Origin: 38-11 sp964539975
Lineage (GTDB): Bacteria; Bacillota; Clostridia; Tissierellales; Dethiosulfatibacteraceae
NCBI GenBank assembly: GCA_964539975.1
Contig: CAZIKK010000002.1
Location: 62,001-126,000, forward strand
Direction of reading: 5' to 3'
Length of the DNA stretch: 64,000 nucleotides
Every line of letters starts with the position of its first letter. Positions within the stretch are counted from its first letter, which is position 1. The position numbers and the translations under genes were made by a program. This document shows, piece after piece, positions 17,287 to 26,100 of this stretch. The notes under the pieces are model-generated. The model did not search any database. It was not told the origin of the DNA and worked only from the letters and a program-made list of their open reading frames with translations.

Positions 17287-18124
17287 TAGTCGGCTTCTCC
17301 ATTGTTATTCTTCCTATTTTTCCCTTCCTGAAATCATCTAAAATCATTCGGATGGTTCTTTCTTCGTCCAACTGATTACCTTTTGACAGACATCCATTTT
17401 TGAGACCCACATGTTCAATCATTTCATCTATAGACCAACTTGGTTGAATTTCATAGGTCTCTTCCAATTGTTTTGGGTATTTTTGCTTCATAAACGAAAG
17501 AATATATTGCACGATATCGTTTTTATTCAATATGTCATCCCTGATGGCTCCAGTGGCTGCAAGTCGGTATCCTTGGTCATCTGATTCAATCTTGGGCCAT
17601 AATATTCCGGGTGTATCTAGCAAATCAATTCCGTCTTTTATTTTAATCCATTGCTTACCTTTTGTGACACCAGGTTTATTACCTGTTACTGTGCTCTTCT
17701 TTTTTGCTACATTATTGATGAAAGTTGATTTTCCAGAGTTTGGTATGCCTACAATCATTGCTCGCACTCGTTTACTGACAAAACCTTTCTTCTTATATTT
17801 TTCCATTACTTCTTTTGATACGTCTTTTAGCAATGACATAAACTGTGATGGTGAGTAATTCGTTGCAACATATGGTATGCTTTTTTTGTTTTTCCCATTG
17901 AAATATTTTACCCATTGCTCTGTTATGATAGGATCTGCTAAATCACTCTTATTCATCAATATCACATGATACTTGTTCCCTATCAATTGATCTATCATTG
18001 GATTTCTGCTGCTTAGCGGAATCCTTGCATCTATAACTTCCACCACTATGTCCACAAGTTTAAGGTTGTCACGTATCATTTCATTTGTTTTTTTCATGTG
18101 CCCTGGGTACCAATTTATAGCCAT
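17273..18124 (-). CDS. rbgA: Ribosome biogenesis GTPase RbgA (YlqF)
   Basis: GTPase needed for late 50S assembly. The ATG at 18124 (MAINWYPGHMKKT) is chosen because GGAAAGG lies just upstream; an upstream TTG is in frame but lacks an SD. 283 residues. The circularly permuted order is clear: G4 NKSD (58-61) first, then G1 GIPNSGKS (126-133), then G3 DTPG (170-173). The C-terminal RNA-binding tail is present. It lies behind the rplS terminator in the common order rplS-rbgA-rnhB. Confidence 0.96.
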   Translation of the reverse strand: MAINWYPGHMKKTNEMIRDNLKLVDIVVEVIDARIPLSSRNPMIDQLIGNKYHVILMNKSDLADPIITEQWVKYFNGKNKKSIPYVATNYSPSQFMSLLKDVSKEVMEKYKKKGFVSKRVRAMIVGIPNSGKSTFINNVAKKKSTVTGNKPGVTKGKQWIKIKDGIDLLDTPGILWPKIESDDQGYRLAATGAIRDDILNKNDIVQYILSFMKQKYPKQLEETYEIQPSWSIDEMIEHVGLKNGCLSKGNQLDEERTIRMILDDFRKGKIGRITMEKPTNADN

Positions 18125-18140
18125 ACGCTTTTTCCTTTCC

Positions 18141-18167
18141 AAAAAAATGAGGGCTCTTTGCCCTCAT
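18141..18167 (-). terminator. Strong terminator after rplS
   Basis: ATGAGGGC-AAAGA-GCCCTCAT, a perfect 8-bp stem followed by a run of T (TTTTTT). The 5' arm takes in the first base of the rplS TAA stop. rbgA begins only about 17 nt downstream, so it depends on read-through or an unseen promoter. Confidence 0.85.
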
Positions 18168-18517
18168 TATCGAAATAACATTTTTTCTTTAACTTTAGCG
18201 GCTTTTCCAGTCCTACTTCTAAGATAATGAAGCTTTGCTCTTCTAACTTTACCGCGTCTTGAGACATCAATTCTATCAATTTTGGGGGAATGTAGTGGGA
18301 AAGTTCTTTCCACGCCTACACCAGAAGCGATCCTTCTAACTGTAAAAGTCTCTCTCACACTTCCACCTTGCTTCTTGATTACTATACCCTCAAAAATTTG
18401 AATTCTCTCTCTGTTACCTTCTTTTACTTGATAATGAACTTTTACCGTATCACCTACGTTAAAGTTTGCTACATCATCTTTAATTTGTTCTCGTTCTAAA
18501 GCTGTAATAATATCCAT
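18167..18517 (-). CDS. rplS: 50S ribosomal protein L19
   Basis: Large-subunit protein at the 30S-50S interface. The true start is the ATG at 18517 (MDIITALEREQI) behind GAAAGGAGG; the longer open frame runs through the leader and has no homology-like content. 116 residues. Typical stretches: FNVGDTVKVHYQVKEG, FEGIVIKKQG, FTVRRIASGVGVERTFPLHSP and KLHYLRSRTGKAAKVKE. It has its own promoter and leader inside and just after trmD. Confidence 0.97.
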   Translation of the reverse strand: MDIITALEREQIKDDVANFNVGDTVKVHYQVKEGNRERIQIFEGIVIKKQGGSVRETFTVRRIASGVGVERTFPLHSPKIDRIDVSRRGKVRRAKLHYLRSRTGKAAKVKEKMLFR

Positions 18518-18575
18518 AGTATACCCTCCTTTCATAGTGTTCTTGTAATATTTACAGAGGACCACCGCATACTCC
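18518..18575 (-). ncRNA. Candidate L19 leader (rplS 5' UTR)
   Basis: About 58 nt between the inferred start and rplS. It contains GGAGTATGCGGTGGTCCTC, then a perfect small hairpin TGTAA-ATA-TTACA, and a GTG/CAC pair outside it. Short structured leaders before rplS are known in Firmicutes (the L19 leader family) and this fits by position and look. I could not align it to the covariance model. Confidence 0.45.
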
Positions 18576-18580
18576 AATGT

Positions 18581-18609
18581 ATTATAGCATAGGGTTATGG
18601 GCTGTTCAA
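18581..18609 (-). promoter_or_regulatory. Sigma-A promoter of rplS
   Basis: TTGAAC (18604-18609), 17-nt spacer, TATAAT (18581-18586). The -35 overlaps the trmD stop codon. It separates rplS from the rpsP-trmD operon. Confidence 0.85.
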
Positions 18610-19334
18610 TAATTATTTTTGAAAAAAAACTCGAGTTCTTCAAATTCCTTTACCAAGTCTGGATGTTGAGTTAAAAGATCAGGCCTGTTTTGAATGGTCA
18701 ACTCTAAAGACTTGTATCGTTGCCACTTCTCGATCATCTGATGGTTTCCTGATAATAAAACCTCTGGCACAGACATGCCTTCATAAATTCTTGGTCTTGT
18801 ATATTGCGGATGTTCTAGTAATATATCATAATGCGATTCTGATATCCCAGAGTTCTTGTTCCCTAATACACCTGGAATCATCCTAGAGACCGCATCCACC
18901 AGTATTGCTGCTGGTAACTCACCGCCTGTTACAACATAATCCCCAATCGAGATAACTTCATCAACGTAATGGTCAATAATTCTTTGATCTAATCCTTCAT
19001 AATGACCAGCAATAATCAACAGTTCTTTTTCCAGTGACAACTCTCTTACAATTTTTTGATTCAGTAACTTTCCTGAGGGTGCCATGTAAATAACTTTTAC
19101 TTCTTCTGACTTGTTGGCTTCGATTGCTCGGTGCATAGGCTCTGGTTTCATCAACATCCCAGGGCCTCCACCAAAAGGGTAATCATCAATTTTTTTATGC
19201 TTATCTGTTGTGTAATCTCGAGGGTTTACATAATCTATTTTTAGTAACTCTTTCTCTACTGCTCTGCCAATGATACTCGTCTCCATGACTTTTTCAAGCA
19301 TCTCGGGTAAAATACTAATTATTTTAAATATCAT
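18606..19334 (-). CDS. trmD: tRNA (guanine-N1)-methyltransferase TrmD
   Basis: SPOUT methyltransferase that makes m1G37 in tRNA and prevents +1 frameshifting. The start MIFKIISILPEML at 19334 matches the family; an ATG 12 nt upstream is also in frame. 242 residues. Knot motifs: DDYPFGGGPGMLMKPEP, IIAGHYEGLDQR and EVISIGDYVVTGGELPA. The C-terminal helical domain with HPQYTRP is present. It overlaps rimM by 11 nt. Confidence 0.97.
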   Translation of the reverse strand: MIFKIISILPEMLEKVMETSIIGRAVEKELLKIDYVNPRDYTTDKHKKIDDYPFGGGPGMLMKPEPMHRAIEANKSEEVKVIYMAPSGKLLNQKIVRELSLEKELLIIAGHYEGLDQRIIDHYVDEVISIGDYVVTGGELPAAILVDAVSRMIPGVLGNKNSGISESHYDILLEHPQYTRPRIYEGMSVPEVLLSGNHQMIEKWQRYKSLELTIQNRPDLLTQHPDLVKEFEELEFFFKNNY

Positions 19335-19824
19335 CCAACAATCCATCCAATAACATAATGATCATTTTTCTTTCGTTCAGGTTTACCTGTTTTACAACCT
19401 GTTTAATAGCTGGTATCAACATTCGACTATCATGATTGATTTCGTATACGTCATTTGCTCCTGTTTGAAAGACATCAGTTATTTCTCCAATATGTTTGCC
19501 TGTTTCATCAAATACAGCAACACCAATAAGGTCATGAATATAATAAGTATTCTCGGGAAGCTCTTTTTTTTGATTACTATCTATTGTCAGGTAGTTCCCT
19601 TTTAATTGCTCTGCATCGCTCATTGACTCATAACCTGCAAATTTCAAATAGACTAGTCCTTTTGAGAACTTGCACGTCTGAATTTCAAGTCTTTCTCCAG
19701 TGTCTTCAATAAAGACATGCTCGAGTTCTTGAAACCTATCAAGAGAGTCAGTCAACGAAATACATCTAACTTCACCTTTCAATCCTCTAGTGTTAACTAT
19801 CTTACCCACTCTGATTCTACTCAT
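19324..19824 (-). CDS. rimM: 16S rRNA processing protein RimM
   Basis: Binds S19 and assists assembly of the 30S head. The ATG at 19824 (MSRIRVGKIVNTRGLKGEV) follows GAGG at 6 nt; another ATG 12 nt upstream lacks an SD. 166 residues. The N-terminal RimM barrel ends around SKGLVYLKFAGY; the C-terminal PRC-barrel includes YYIHDLIGVAVFDETG, IGEITDVFQTGANDVYEI and LIPAI. A 10-bp stem-loop precedes its SD. Confidence 0.95.
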   Translation of the reverse strand: MSRIRVGKIVNTRGLKGEVRCISLTDSLDRFQELEHVFIEDTGERLEIQTCKFSKGLVYLKFAGYESMSDAEQLKGNYLTIDSNQKKELPENTYYIHDLIGVAVFDETGKHIGEITDVFQTGANDVYEINHDSRMLIPAIKQVVKQVNLNERKMIIMLLDGLLDDI

Positions 19825-19841
19825 ATTAATCCTCATAATTG

Positions 19842-19865
19842 AAGGATTAGCAAAAGCTAATCCTT
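19842..19865 (-). other. Perfect 10-bp stem-loop between khpA and rimM
   Basis: AAGGATTAGC-TTTT-GCTAATCCTT, containing most of the khpA TAA stop in its 5' arm. It is followed by CAATTAT and the rimM SD rather than a U-run, so it is unlikely to terminate strongly. It may be a stability or processing site or modulate rimM translation. Confidence 0.6.
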
Positions 19866-20094
19866 ACTGAATTATTTCGATGATCACTCTTTTGTTGTCT
19901 TTAGTAGCTGCTGCTTTTACAAGAGTTCTCAAAGCTTTTGCAATTCTACCTTGCTTGCCAATAATTTTCCCCATGTCATCAGGTGCAACTTTAAGTTCAA
20001 TAATAAGAGATTGGCTACCTTCTACTTCATTCACACTGACTTCATCCGGATTATCCACTAATGATTTAGCAATGTATGCTACTAGCTCTCCCAT
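19864..20094 (-). CDS. khpA: KH-domain RNA-binding protein KhpA (YlqC)
   Basis: Small single-KH protein that in Firmicutes works with KhpB/Jag in sRNA binding and control of cell elongation. 76 residues. The GxxG loop is in GKIIGKQGRIAKALRTL (42-58). Placement between rpsP and rimM is the conserved position. Confidence 0.94.
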   Translation of the reverse strand: MGELVAYIAKSLVDNPDEVSVNEVEGSQSLIIELKVAPDDMGKIIGKQGRIAKALRTLVKAAATKDNKRVIIEIIQ

Positions 20095-20107
20095 TTAATG
20101 CACCGCC

Positions 20108-20371
20108 TTATTTGTTTTCTTCTCTTTTTTCATAGATGCCATTTTTCTTAAAAAGCAGATTCACAACATCTGTTGGTTTGGCTCCATTATTCAACCATTT
20201 AACTGCTTTTTCATCATCAATTTTAACTACTTTGGGGTCTGATACTGGATTGTAATAACCAATTTCTTCTATAAATCTACCATCTCGTGGTGCTCTTGCA
20301 TCCGCAACTACAATTCTATAGAAAGGTTTCTTTTTTGCACCCATTCTTTTGAGTCTGATTTTAACTGCCAT
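20108..20371 (-). CDS. rpsP: 30S ribosomal protein S16
   Basis: Early 30S assembly protein. 87 residues. MAVKIRLKRMGAKKKPFYRIVV and the FIEEIGYYNP signature are canonical. TAGGAGGTG precedes the ATG. It is followed 13 nt later by khpA. Confidence 0.98.
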   Translation of the reverse strand: MAVKIRLKRMGAKKKPFYRIVVADARAPRDGRFIEEIGYYNPVSDPKVVKIDDEKAVKWLNNGAKPTDVVNLLFKKNGIYEKREENK

Positions 20372-20426
20372 ACTTTCACCTCCTAATTTAAATTATATAT
20401 TTTAAGTTGTAAAAACCTAAATACCT

Positions 20427-21764
20427 CTAAAAGGGTAACCTCATGCCACCTTTTCTTTTCATCATTTTGCTCATTCCACCCATTTGTTTCATCATTTTTT
20501 GAGTGTCTTGGAATTGTTTCAACAATCGATTTACTTTTTGAACAGACGTGCCGCTGCCTAACGCGATCCGTTTCCTACGGCTTCCATTTATTATTGACGG
20601 GTCTAATCTTTCTTTCTTTGTCATTGACTGAATAATGGCTTTGATATATGTCAATTCTTTCTCATCGATTTTCAAATTCTTAAGTTGCTTTGAGTTAGCG
20701 CCTGGTATCATTTCCAACAATTGATCTAACGGGCCGAGGTTTTGCATTTGTTCCATTTGGTCTAGGAAATCATCTAACGTGAATTTTTGACTTCGGAGCT
20801 TTTCTTCCATTTCTTTAGCTTTTTCCAAATCAAATGATTCTTGAGCTTTTTCTATTAAGCTCAACACATCGCCCATGCCTAGAATTCGAGATGCCATTCT
20901 ATCTGGATAAAATGCTTCCAAATCTGTCATCTTTTCACCTGTAGCGACGAATTTTATTGGTTTGTCAGTTACAGCCCTAATCGAAATCGCTGCACCACCC
21001 CGTGCATCTCCATCAATCTTAGTCAGGATGACGCCGCTAATCTGCATGCTATCGTTAAAGGTTTCTGCTATTTTTACTGCATCTTGACCAGTCATAGCAT
21101 CCAAAACAAGGAGTACCTCTCTAGGATTGACACTTGCTTTGATGTCTGTGAGCTCTTCCATTAGCTGTTCATCTATATGTAGCCTGCCTGCTGTATCAAT
21201 AATAACGACATCATGCCCTTTTCTTTTCGCTTCTTTAAGTCCTTCTTCTGCGATACGCACTGGGTTCTTTTCAATGTCATTCTTAAATACCGGGACATCT
21301 ATTGATTTTCCTACAACTTCTAACTGTTTTATCGCCGCTGGCCTGTAAACGTCACATGCTACAAGTAAGGGCCTTTTATTTTGTTTTTTGAATTTCAAAG
21401 CAAGCTTGCCAGAAGTGGTTGTTTTTCCAGAACCTTGAAGACCACACATCATAATAACCGTTATGTCAGATGAAGCAAATTGTATGGCAGACTCTTTTTC
21501 TCCTAAAAGTTTGACCATTTCTTCATTGACGATTTTAACAACCTGCTGACCAGGCGTAAGGCTCTTCATTACTTCCGATCCTAAAGATCTTTCTTTTACC
21601 TTTTTAACAAAGTCTTTTACTACCTTGAAATTAACATCAGCTTCAAGAAGTGATAGCCTAATTTCACGCATTGCTGAGTCAATATCTTTCTCTGTCAGCT
21701 TGCCTTTTCCTTTTAGCTTGCCTAAAGCATTTTGTAATTTGTCTGATAAACTTTCAAATATCAC
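20427..21764 (-). CDS. ffh: Signal recognition particle protein Ffh
   Basis: GTPase of SRP that binds signal sequences and 4.5S/6S RNA for co-translational targeting. 445 residues, starting at GTG (21764) behind TAGGTGATGAT. N domain, then G1 GLQGSGKTTT (108-117), DTAGRLHIDEQ, TKIDGDARGGA, and a methionine-rich M domain (QMEQMQNL, QKMMKQMGGMSKMMKRKGGM). It is the second gene after ylxM. The SRP RNA gene is not in the window. Confidence 0.98.
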   Translation of the reverse strand: MIFESLSDKLQNALGKLKGKGKLTEKDIDSAMREIRLSLLEADVNFKVVKDFVKKVKERSLGSEVMKSLTPGQQVVKIVNEEMVKLLGEKESAIQFASSDITVIMMCGLQGSGKTTTSGKLALKFKKQNKRPLLVACDVYRPAAIKQLEVVGKSIDVPVFKNDIEKNPVRIAEEGLKEAKRKGHDVVIIDTAGRLHIDEQLMEELTDIKASVNPREVLLVLDAMTGQDAVKIAETFNDSMQISGVILTKIDGDARGGAAISIRAVTDKPIKFVATGEKMTDLEAFYPDRMASRILGMGDVLSLIEKAQESFDLEKAKEMEEKLRSQKFTLDDFLDQMEQMQNLGPLDQLLEMIPGANSKQLKNLKIDEKELTYIKAIIQSMTKKERLDPSIINGSRRKRIALGSGTSVQKVNRLLKQFQDTQKMMKQMGGMSKMMKRKGGMRLPF

Positions 21765-21772
21765 ATCATCAC

Positions 21773-22105
21773 CTACATTGATTCAATAATTTCCAATAAA
21801 ATGGGCAAAACATCGGCATATTTTTCTGGGTCTTCCGTCATTTTTTCTTTTAACTCTGCAAGCTTTTCTGATGCTGCGCGATTCTTGTTGATTAGCTCCA
21901 GTTTTTTTTCAAAATTGTATAAATGATTTTCTGCTCTTTTAAGCAGATCATGCACACCTTGTCTTGACATGCCCAATAGCTCAGATATTTCTCCAAGACT
22001 CAAATCCTGGAAATAATACATTTCAATTATTTCTCGATGCCTATTACTCAGCAGATTTCCATAATAGTCCGCGAGCTTACCAACTTCTTCTACTCTTTCT
22101 AGCAC
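21773..22105 (-). CDS. ylxM: YlxM family helix-turn-helix protein (SRP-associated)
   Basis: 110 residues with a sigma-70 region 4-like helix-turn-helix: LSNRHREIIEMYYFQDLSL, then GEISELLGMSRQGVHDLLKRAE. In Gram-positives YlxM is associated with SRP and modulates Ffh/FtsY activity. The start is GTG at 22105, 4 nt after AGGTGA. It is the first gene of the ylxM-ffh-rpsP-khpA-rimM-trmD operon, which has a strong promoter. Confidence 0.93.
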   Translation of the reverse strand: MLERVEEVGKLADYYGNLLSNRHREIIEMYYFQDLSLGEISELLGMSRQGVHDLLKRAENHLYNFEKKLELINKNRAASEKLAELKEKMTEDPEKYADVLPILLEIIESM

Positions 22106-22142
22106 AAGATCACCTGTAAAGTTTTTAACTTGACACTAAAGT

Positions 22143-22171
22143 AGTGTAAGCTATTCATCGTCATTTGTCAA
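22143..22171 (-). promoter_or_regulatory. Sigma-A promoter of the ylxM-ffh operon
   Basis: TTGACA (22166-22171, consensus), 17-nt spacer, TACACT (22143-22148). The -35 overlaps one arm of the inverted repeat at 22169-22193. Confidence 0.85.
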
Positions 22172-22193
22172 TAGTCTTCATGAAAAACTATTG
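22169..22193 (-). repeat. Inverted repeat spanning the ftsY stop and the ylxM -35 box
   Basis: CAATAGT and ACTATTG flank an 11-nt centre that is itself nearly palindromic (TTCATGAA). One arm holds the ftsY TAG stop, the other runs into TTGACA. It could be an RNA stem-loop ending ftsY or a protein-binding operator over the promoter. Confidence 0.5.
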
Positions 22194-23108
22194 ATCAAAT
22201 ATAGCTGAAACAAATTCATTTGGATCAAATACTTGTAAATCATCAAGTTTTTCTCCTAATCCAACGTACCTCACTGGTATGCCTAACTCATCTTGAACTG
22301 GTATGATAATCCCTCCTTTAGAGGTTCCATCAAGTTTTGTAAGTACGATCCCATCAATGTTTGCAACTTCCTTAAACATCTTAGCTTGGGTAATGCCGTT
22401 TTGTCCAGTTGTTGCATCTATCACCAAATAAACTTGTTTCTCTGCTTCTTCATATTCTCTCTTAACGACTCTGAATATTTTGTTCAATTCATTCATTAGA
22501 TTCTTTTTATTGTGTAGTCGCCCTGCCGTGTCACAAATCAAAACATCTTTTTTCCTAGCTTTTGCTGATTGAATCGCGTCAAATATAACTGCAGCTGGAT
22601 CACTTCCCTCTTGGCTTGAGATCAGATCAACTCCTGCTCTTTCACACCAAATTTGCAACTGCTCTGTAGCCGCTGCCCTAAATGTATCACCTGCAGCAAC
22701 AAGAACATCATGTCCCATCTGTTTGTAACGATTAGCTAATTTGCCTATGGTGGTTGTCTTTCCTACACCATTTACCCCAACGATCAACAAAACAAGTGGT
22801 GTTTTTATTTGACCTTCGTCAAAGGCAGTTGTCTGCGTTATATTATTTTTAATTATCTCTTTCAACTTATCTACAATTTGTTGTGGTTCTTTTAGTTTGT
22901 CTTGGCTCGTTGAAAGCCTCAGCTGTTCCATAATAGCCATAGTTGAAGATACTCCTATGTCCGAACCAATCAAAACATCTTCAAGATCTTCAAAAAGTTC
23001 CTCATCTACTTTTTTATGCAACGCAACCAAATGGTTTAACTTATTAGATAGATCATTCTTTGTTTTTGCTAATCCTTCAGTAAATTTTTTGAAAATATTA
23101 AGTCCCAT
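22188..23108 (-). CDS. ftsY: Signal recognition particle receptor FtsY
   Basis: Membrane-associated GTPase that docks SRP to the translocon. 306 residues, i.e. without the long acidic A domain of enterics. G1 is GVNGVGKTTT (111-120); DTAGRLHNKKN and TKLDGTSKGG follow. It lies 8 nt after smc in the conserved order rnc-smc-ftsY. Confidence 0.97.
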   Translation of the reverse strand: MGLNIFKKFTEGLAKTKNDLSNKLNHLVALHKKVDEELFEDLEDVLIGSDIGVSSTMAIMEQLRLSTSQDKLKEPQQIVDKLKEIIKNNITQTTAFDEGQIKTPLVLLIVGVNGVGKTTTIGKLANRYKQMGHDVLVAAGDTFRAAATEQLQIWCERAGVDLISSQEGSDPAAVIFDAIQSAKARKKDVLICDTAGRLHNKKNLMNELNKIFRVVKREYEEAEKQVYLVIDATTGQNGITQAKMFKEVANIDGIVLTKLDGTSKGGIIIPVQDELGIPVRYVGLGEKLDDLQVFDPNEFVSAIFDQ

Positions 23109-23116
23109 AATGCCTC

Positions 23117-26100
23117 CTATGAACTATAGTCTGATAGCTGTATCGCTATTAATTTTGTTACACCAAGCTCCTCCATTGTGGCTCCATATAATGTGTCTAC
23201 ATATTCCATGGTTCCTTTTCGATGTGTGATGACTAGAAATTGCGTCTCTTTAGAAAAGTCCTTTAAATAACGCGCGAAACGGTGAACATTCGCATCATCT
23301 AGAGCAGCCTCTATTTCATCTAAAATGCAAAATGGTGTCGGATTCGTCTTTAAGATGGCAAACAATAGCGCAATCGCTGTCAATGCTTTCTCCCCTCCAG
23401 ACAACAATGATATTTTGTTAAGGGCTTTCCCAGGAGGTTGAGCGTAAATCTCTATGTCGCTATTTAAAGCATCTTGTTCATCCGTTAGCACAATATCAGC
23501 TTTTCCTCCATTAAACAGATTAAGAAACACATTCTTAAAATGGTGCCGTATTTTTTGATATTCTTCTTCGAACTGTTTTTTCATTTTAACCGTCAGATCT
23601 TTAATGATGCCTTCTAGCTTAGCTTTTGCCTCATTCAAGTCATTACTTTGATTGGTTAAAAACATAAACCTTTCGTTTACTTGACGGTATTCCTCAATAG
23701 CGTTTAAGTTGATGTCTCCCAACACTTTAATCTTTCTTTTAATCTCTTTCACATCATTGTTTAATTTGTTTAGGCTAATGCTATCATCTCTAAAGTCTAA
23801 ACTCATTGCATAGTTTGTCTCATATTCTTCCCAAATGCCCTCTGTCAAGCTTAATAGTTTGCTTTCAGCTGATTCAATTTTTAGAATGATTCTGTTGATC
23901 TCAGTATCCAGCTCACCTATCATTCTGTTTGAATTGTTTATCTGTTTTTGATAATCATATATCTTCTCTTGTTTTTCTGCTTGTATATGATTAAAGTGGT
24001 TCAACTCTGTTTTGTGCTCTGTCATCTTAAGTGTGAGGCGTTCATTTTCGATATTCAGCCTTTGAATTTCTGTTTCGATACTCGCTATTGTTTCTGACAA
24101 ATCTTCTTTTTGTTTATTGTTCTCATCTATCCGCATATTTTGTTCATGTATCGCTCTTTCTTTGCTTGCTATTTCATTTTTGACAGTCAATATTCTATTT
24201 GCTCTCTCTGATATCTCGATTCTCTTATCAGATACTTTTTGTTTAAGCGTTTCTATTTCTTCTTGGATGTTCTTGTAATGACTGTTTTTGTCATCCAAAT
24301 CCTGTTCTTGTCGTTTGATTTTTATATGCAAATGTTTGAGATCTTCTTCTATGGCTTCTTTTTCACTTTTGTAGCGTCTATTCTCTGTGTTGAGATAATC
24401 GATGTTTTCTTTAAGCTTCAGTTGGTTTTTTTTGATCTGAGCTATCTCTTCTTCTTTATGTTTGATGGTAGACGTGAGCTCAACTGTAGTTTTTTCAATC
24501 TGGCTGCATTTTGTCTTTATAATTTCAATCTCTTTGGTGCATTTGTCTCGTGAATCGCGATGCTGTTTTTTTTCAAGTTGACACGATGATAACTCTTTGT
24601 TATATTGATTCAACTCCGCTTCAATCTCTCGGATTTCTTTATTTCTATTCAGCAAGTTATTTCCGCTTTTTCTTATCGTTCCTCCAGTTATTGCTCCTCC
24701 AGTATTGATTACTTCCCCTTCCAAGGTAACAATTTTCGCACTGTAATTAATCACTTTAGAGATACTTAGTGCATTATGAATGTTATCTGCCAAAATAACA
24801 CGACCAAGTAAAAAATCTATGATGTTTGAGTAAGAGTGATCATATTTAAGATAAGTGTTCAATGTGCCTAAACACCCCTTCACATTTAGTGCTTTCTTCT
24901 CTTTGATCGTCAATCCTCTGGCTTTGATAGTATCTAAAGGCAACAACGTAACACGACCAATATTTTTACTCTTTAGAAACTCGATGACTTTTCCTGCCTG
25001 TTTTTCATTTTTTATGACAACAAATTGTAAAGCACTCCCAAGAGCAACTTTAAGTGATTTTTCGTAATCAGAGTCTGTTTCAATCAGTTCAGCTACAACA
25101 CCAACCACACTCTTTTTCAGTGACTCAACTCTCTTTGATGCCACCATTAGATCTTGTACACTTTTAAAGTAGCCACCGTATTCATCTTGTAGCCTCATCA
25201 CAAAATCTTTCCGTGAGGAACTTTGATTGATTTTATATTCAATCTTTTTTGATTCTTGATCAGCATTGCTCATTAAAATTTCAACTTGACGAAATTTGTC
25301 ACGCATCTTTTCTAAACATACTTTATTGCTCTCTAAAGCTTCAGTGGACGCCGTTCTTTGTTTAGCCATCTGGTTGATTTGTATGGACGTTTTTTCAGAA
25401 ATCTCATCGATTTCCCTTTTTTCTTGTGCTAAATCAAATTTTCGTTGCTCTACATTCTCCAGTAGGGCATCTAGAGTATTGAGTCTGCTTTTCAGCTCTG
25501 TTTGTTGATTATATCCTACATATATTTCATTCTTTTCTTCATCTATCCTAATCAAGTTATGACTAGATGATTCTAAAAAAGCATTTAACTCTTTGTTATA
25601 CTTTTCTAGCTCCAAAGTGGCTCTATCAATAGATTGTTGTATCCTGCTTGCTTCTACTTTGAATTTGTCGCATTCTGAGTTTAATTCACCAATCAAATTT
25701 TCTGAGATTCTTATGTTTTCATTGATGCGTTCTTGTTCCTTGCCGTAGAAAATGATCTTTTCATCAAATACATTCAGCTGGCTTTTATTGTCAAAAAAAT
25801 CAGATTGAATATTATTAAGTTTCTCTTCTAGGTTCTTCTTTTCTACTTCTGCTCCCTTGAGGGCCTCAATCAATTCTTCAAAGCCTGCATTGTTCTTCTT
25901 TAAGACTTTTTTTTCATTCTCTAATTCTCTTTGTTTCATTTCCAATTGGTTCTGTAAACTGTCCAGAAACACTTTCGATTTTTCGTACTCTCTTGAAAAA
26001 AGATTGAGTTCTCTATTTTTCAAATCACTTTTATAGTTTAAGTACAATTGGGCACACTCTTTCTGCTTTTTTAATGGTCCTATCCGATAAGCTATTTCCT

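Noticed and set aside
18518..18643. 42-residue N-terminal extension of L19
   Set aside because: It reads through the promoter and leader; the strong SD and family start indicate ATG 18517.
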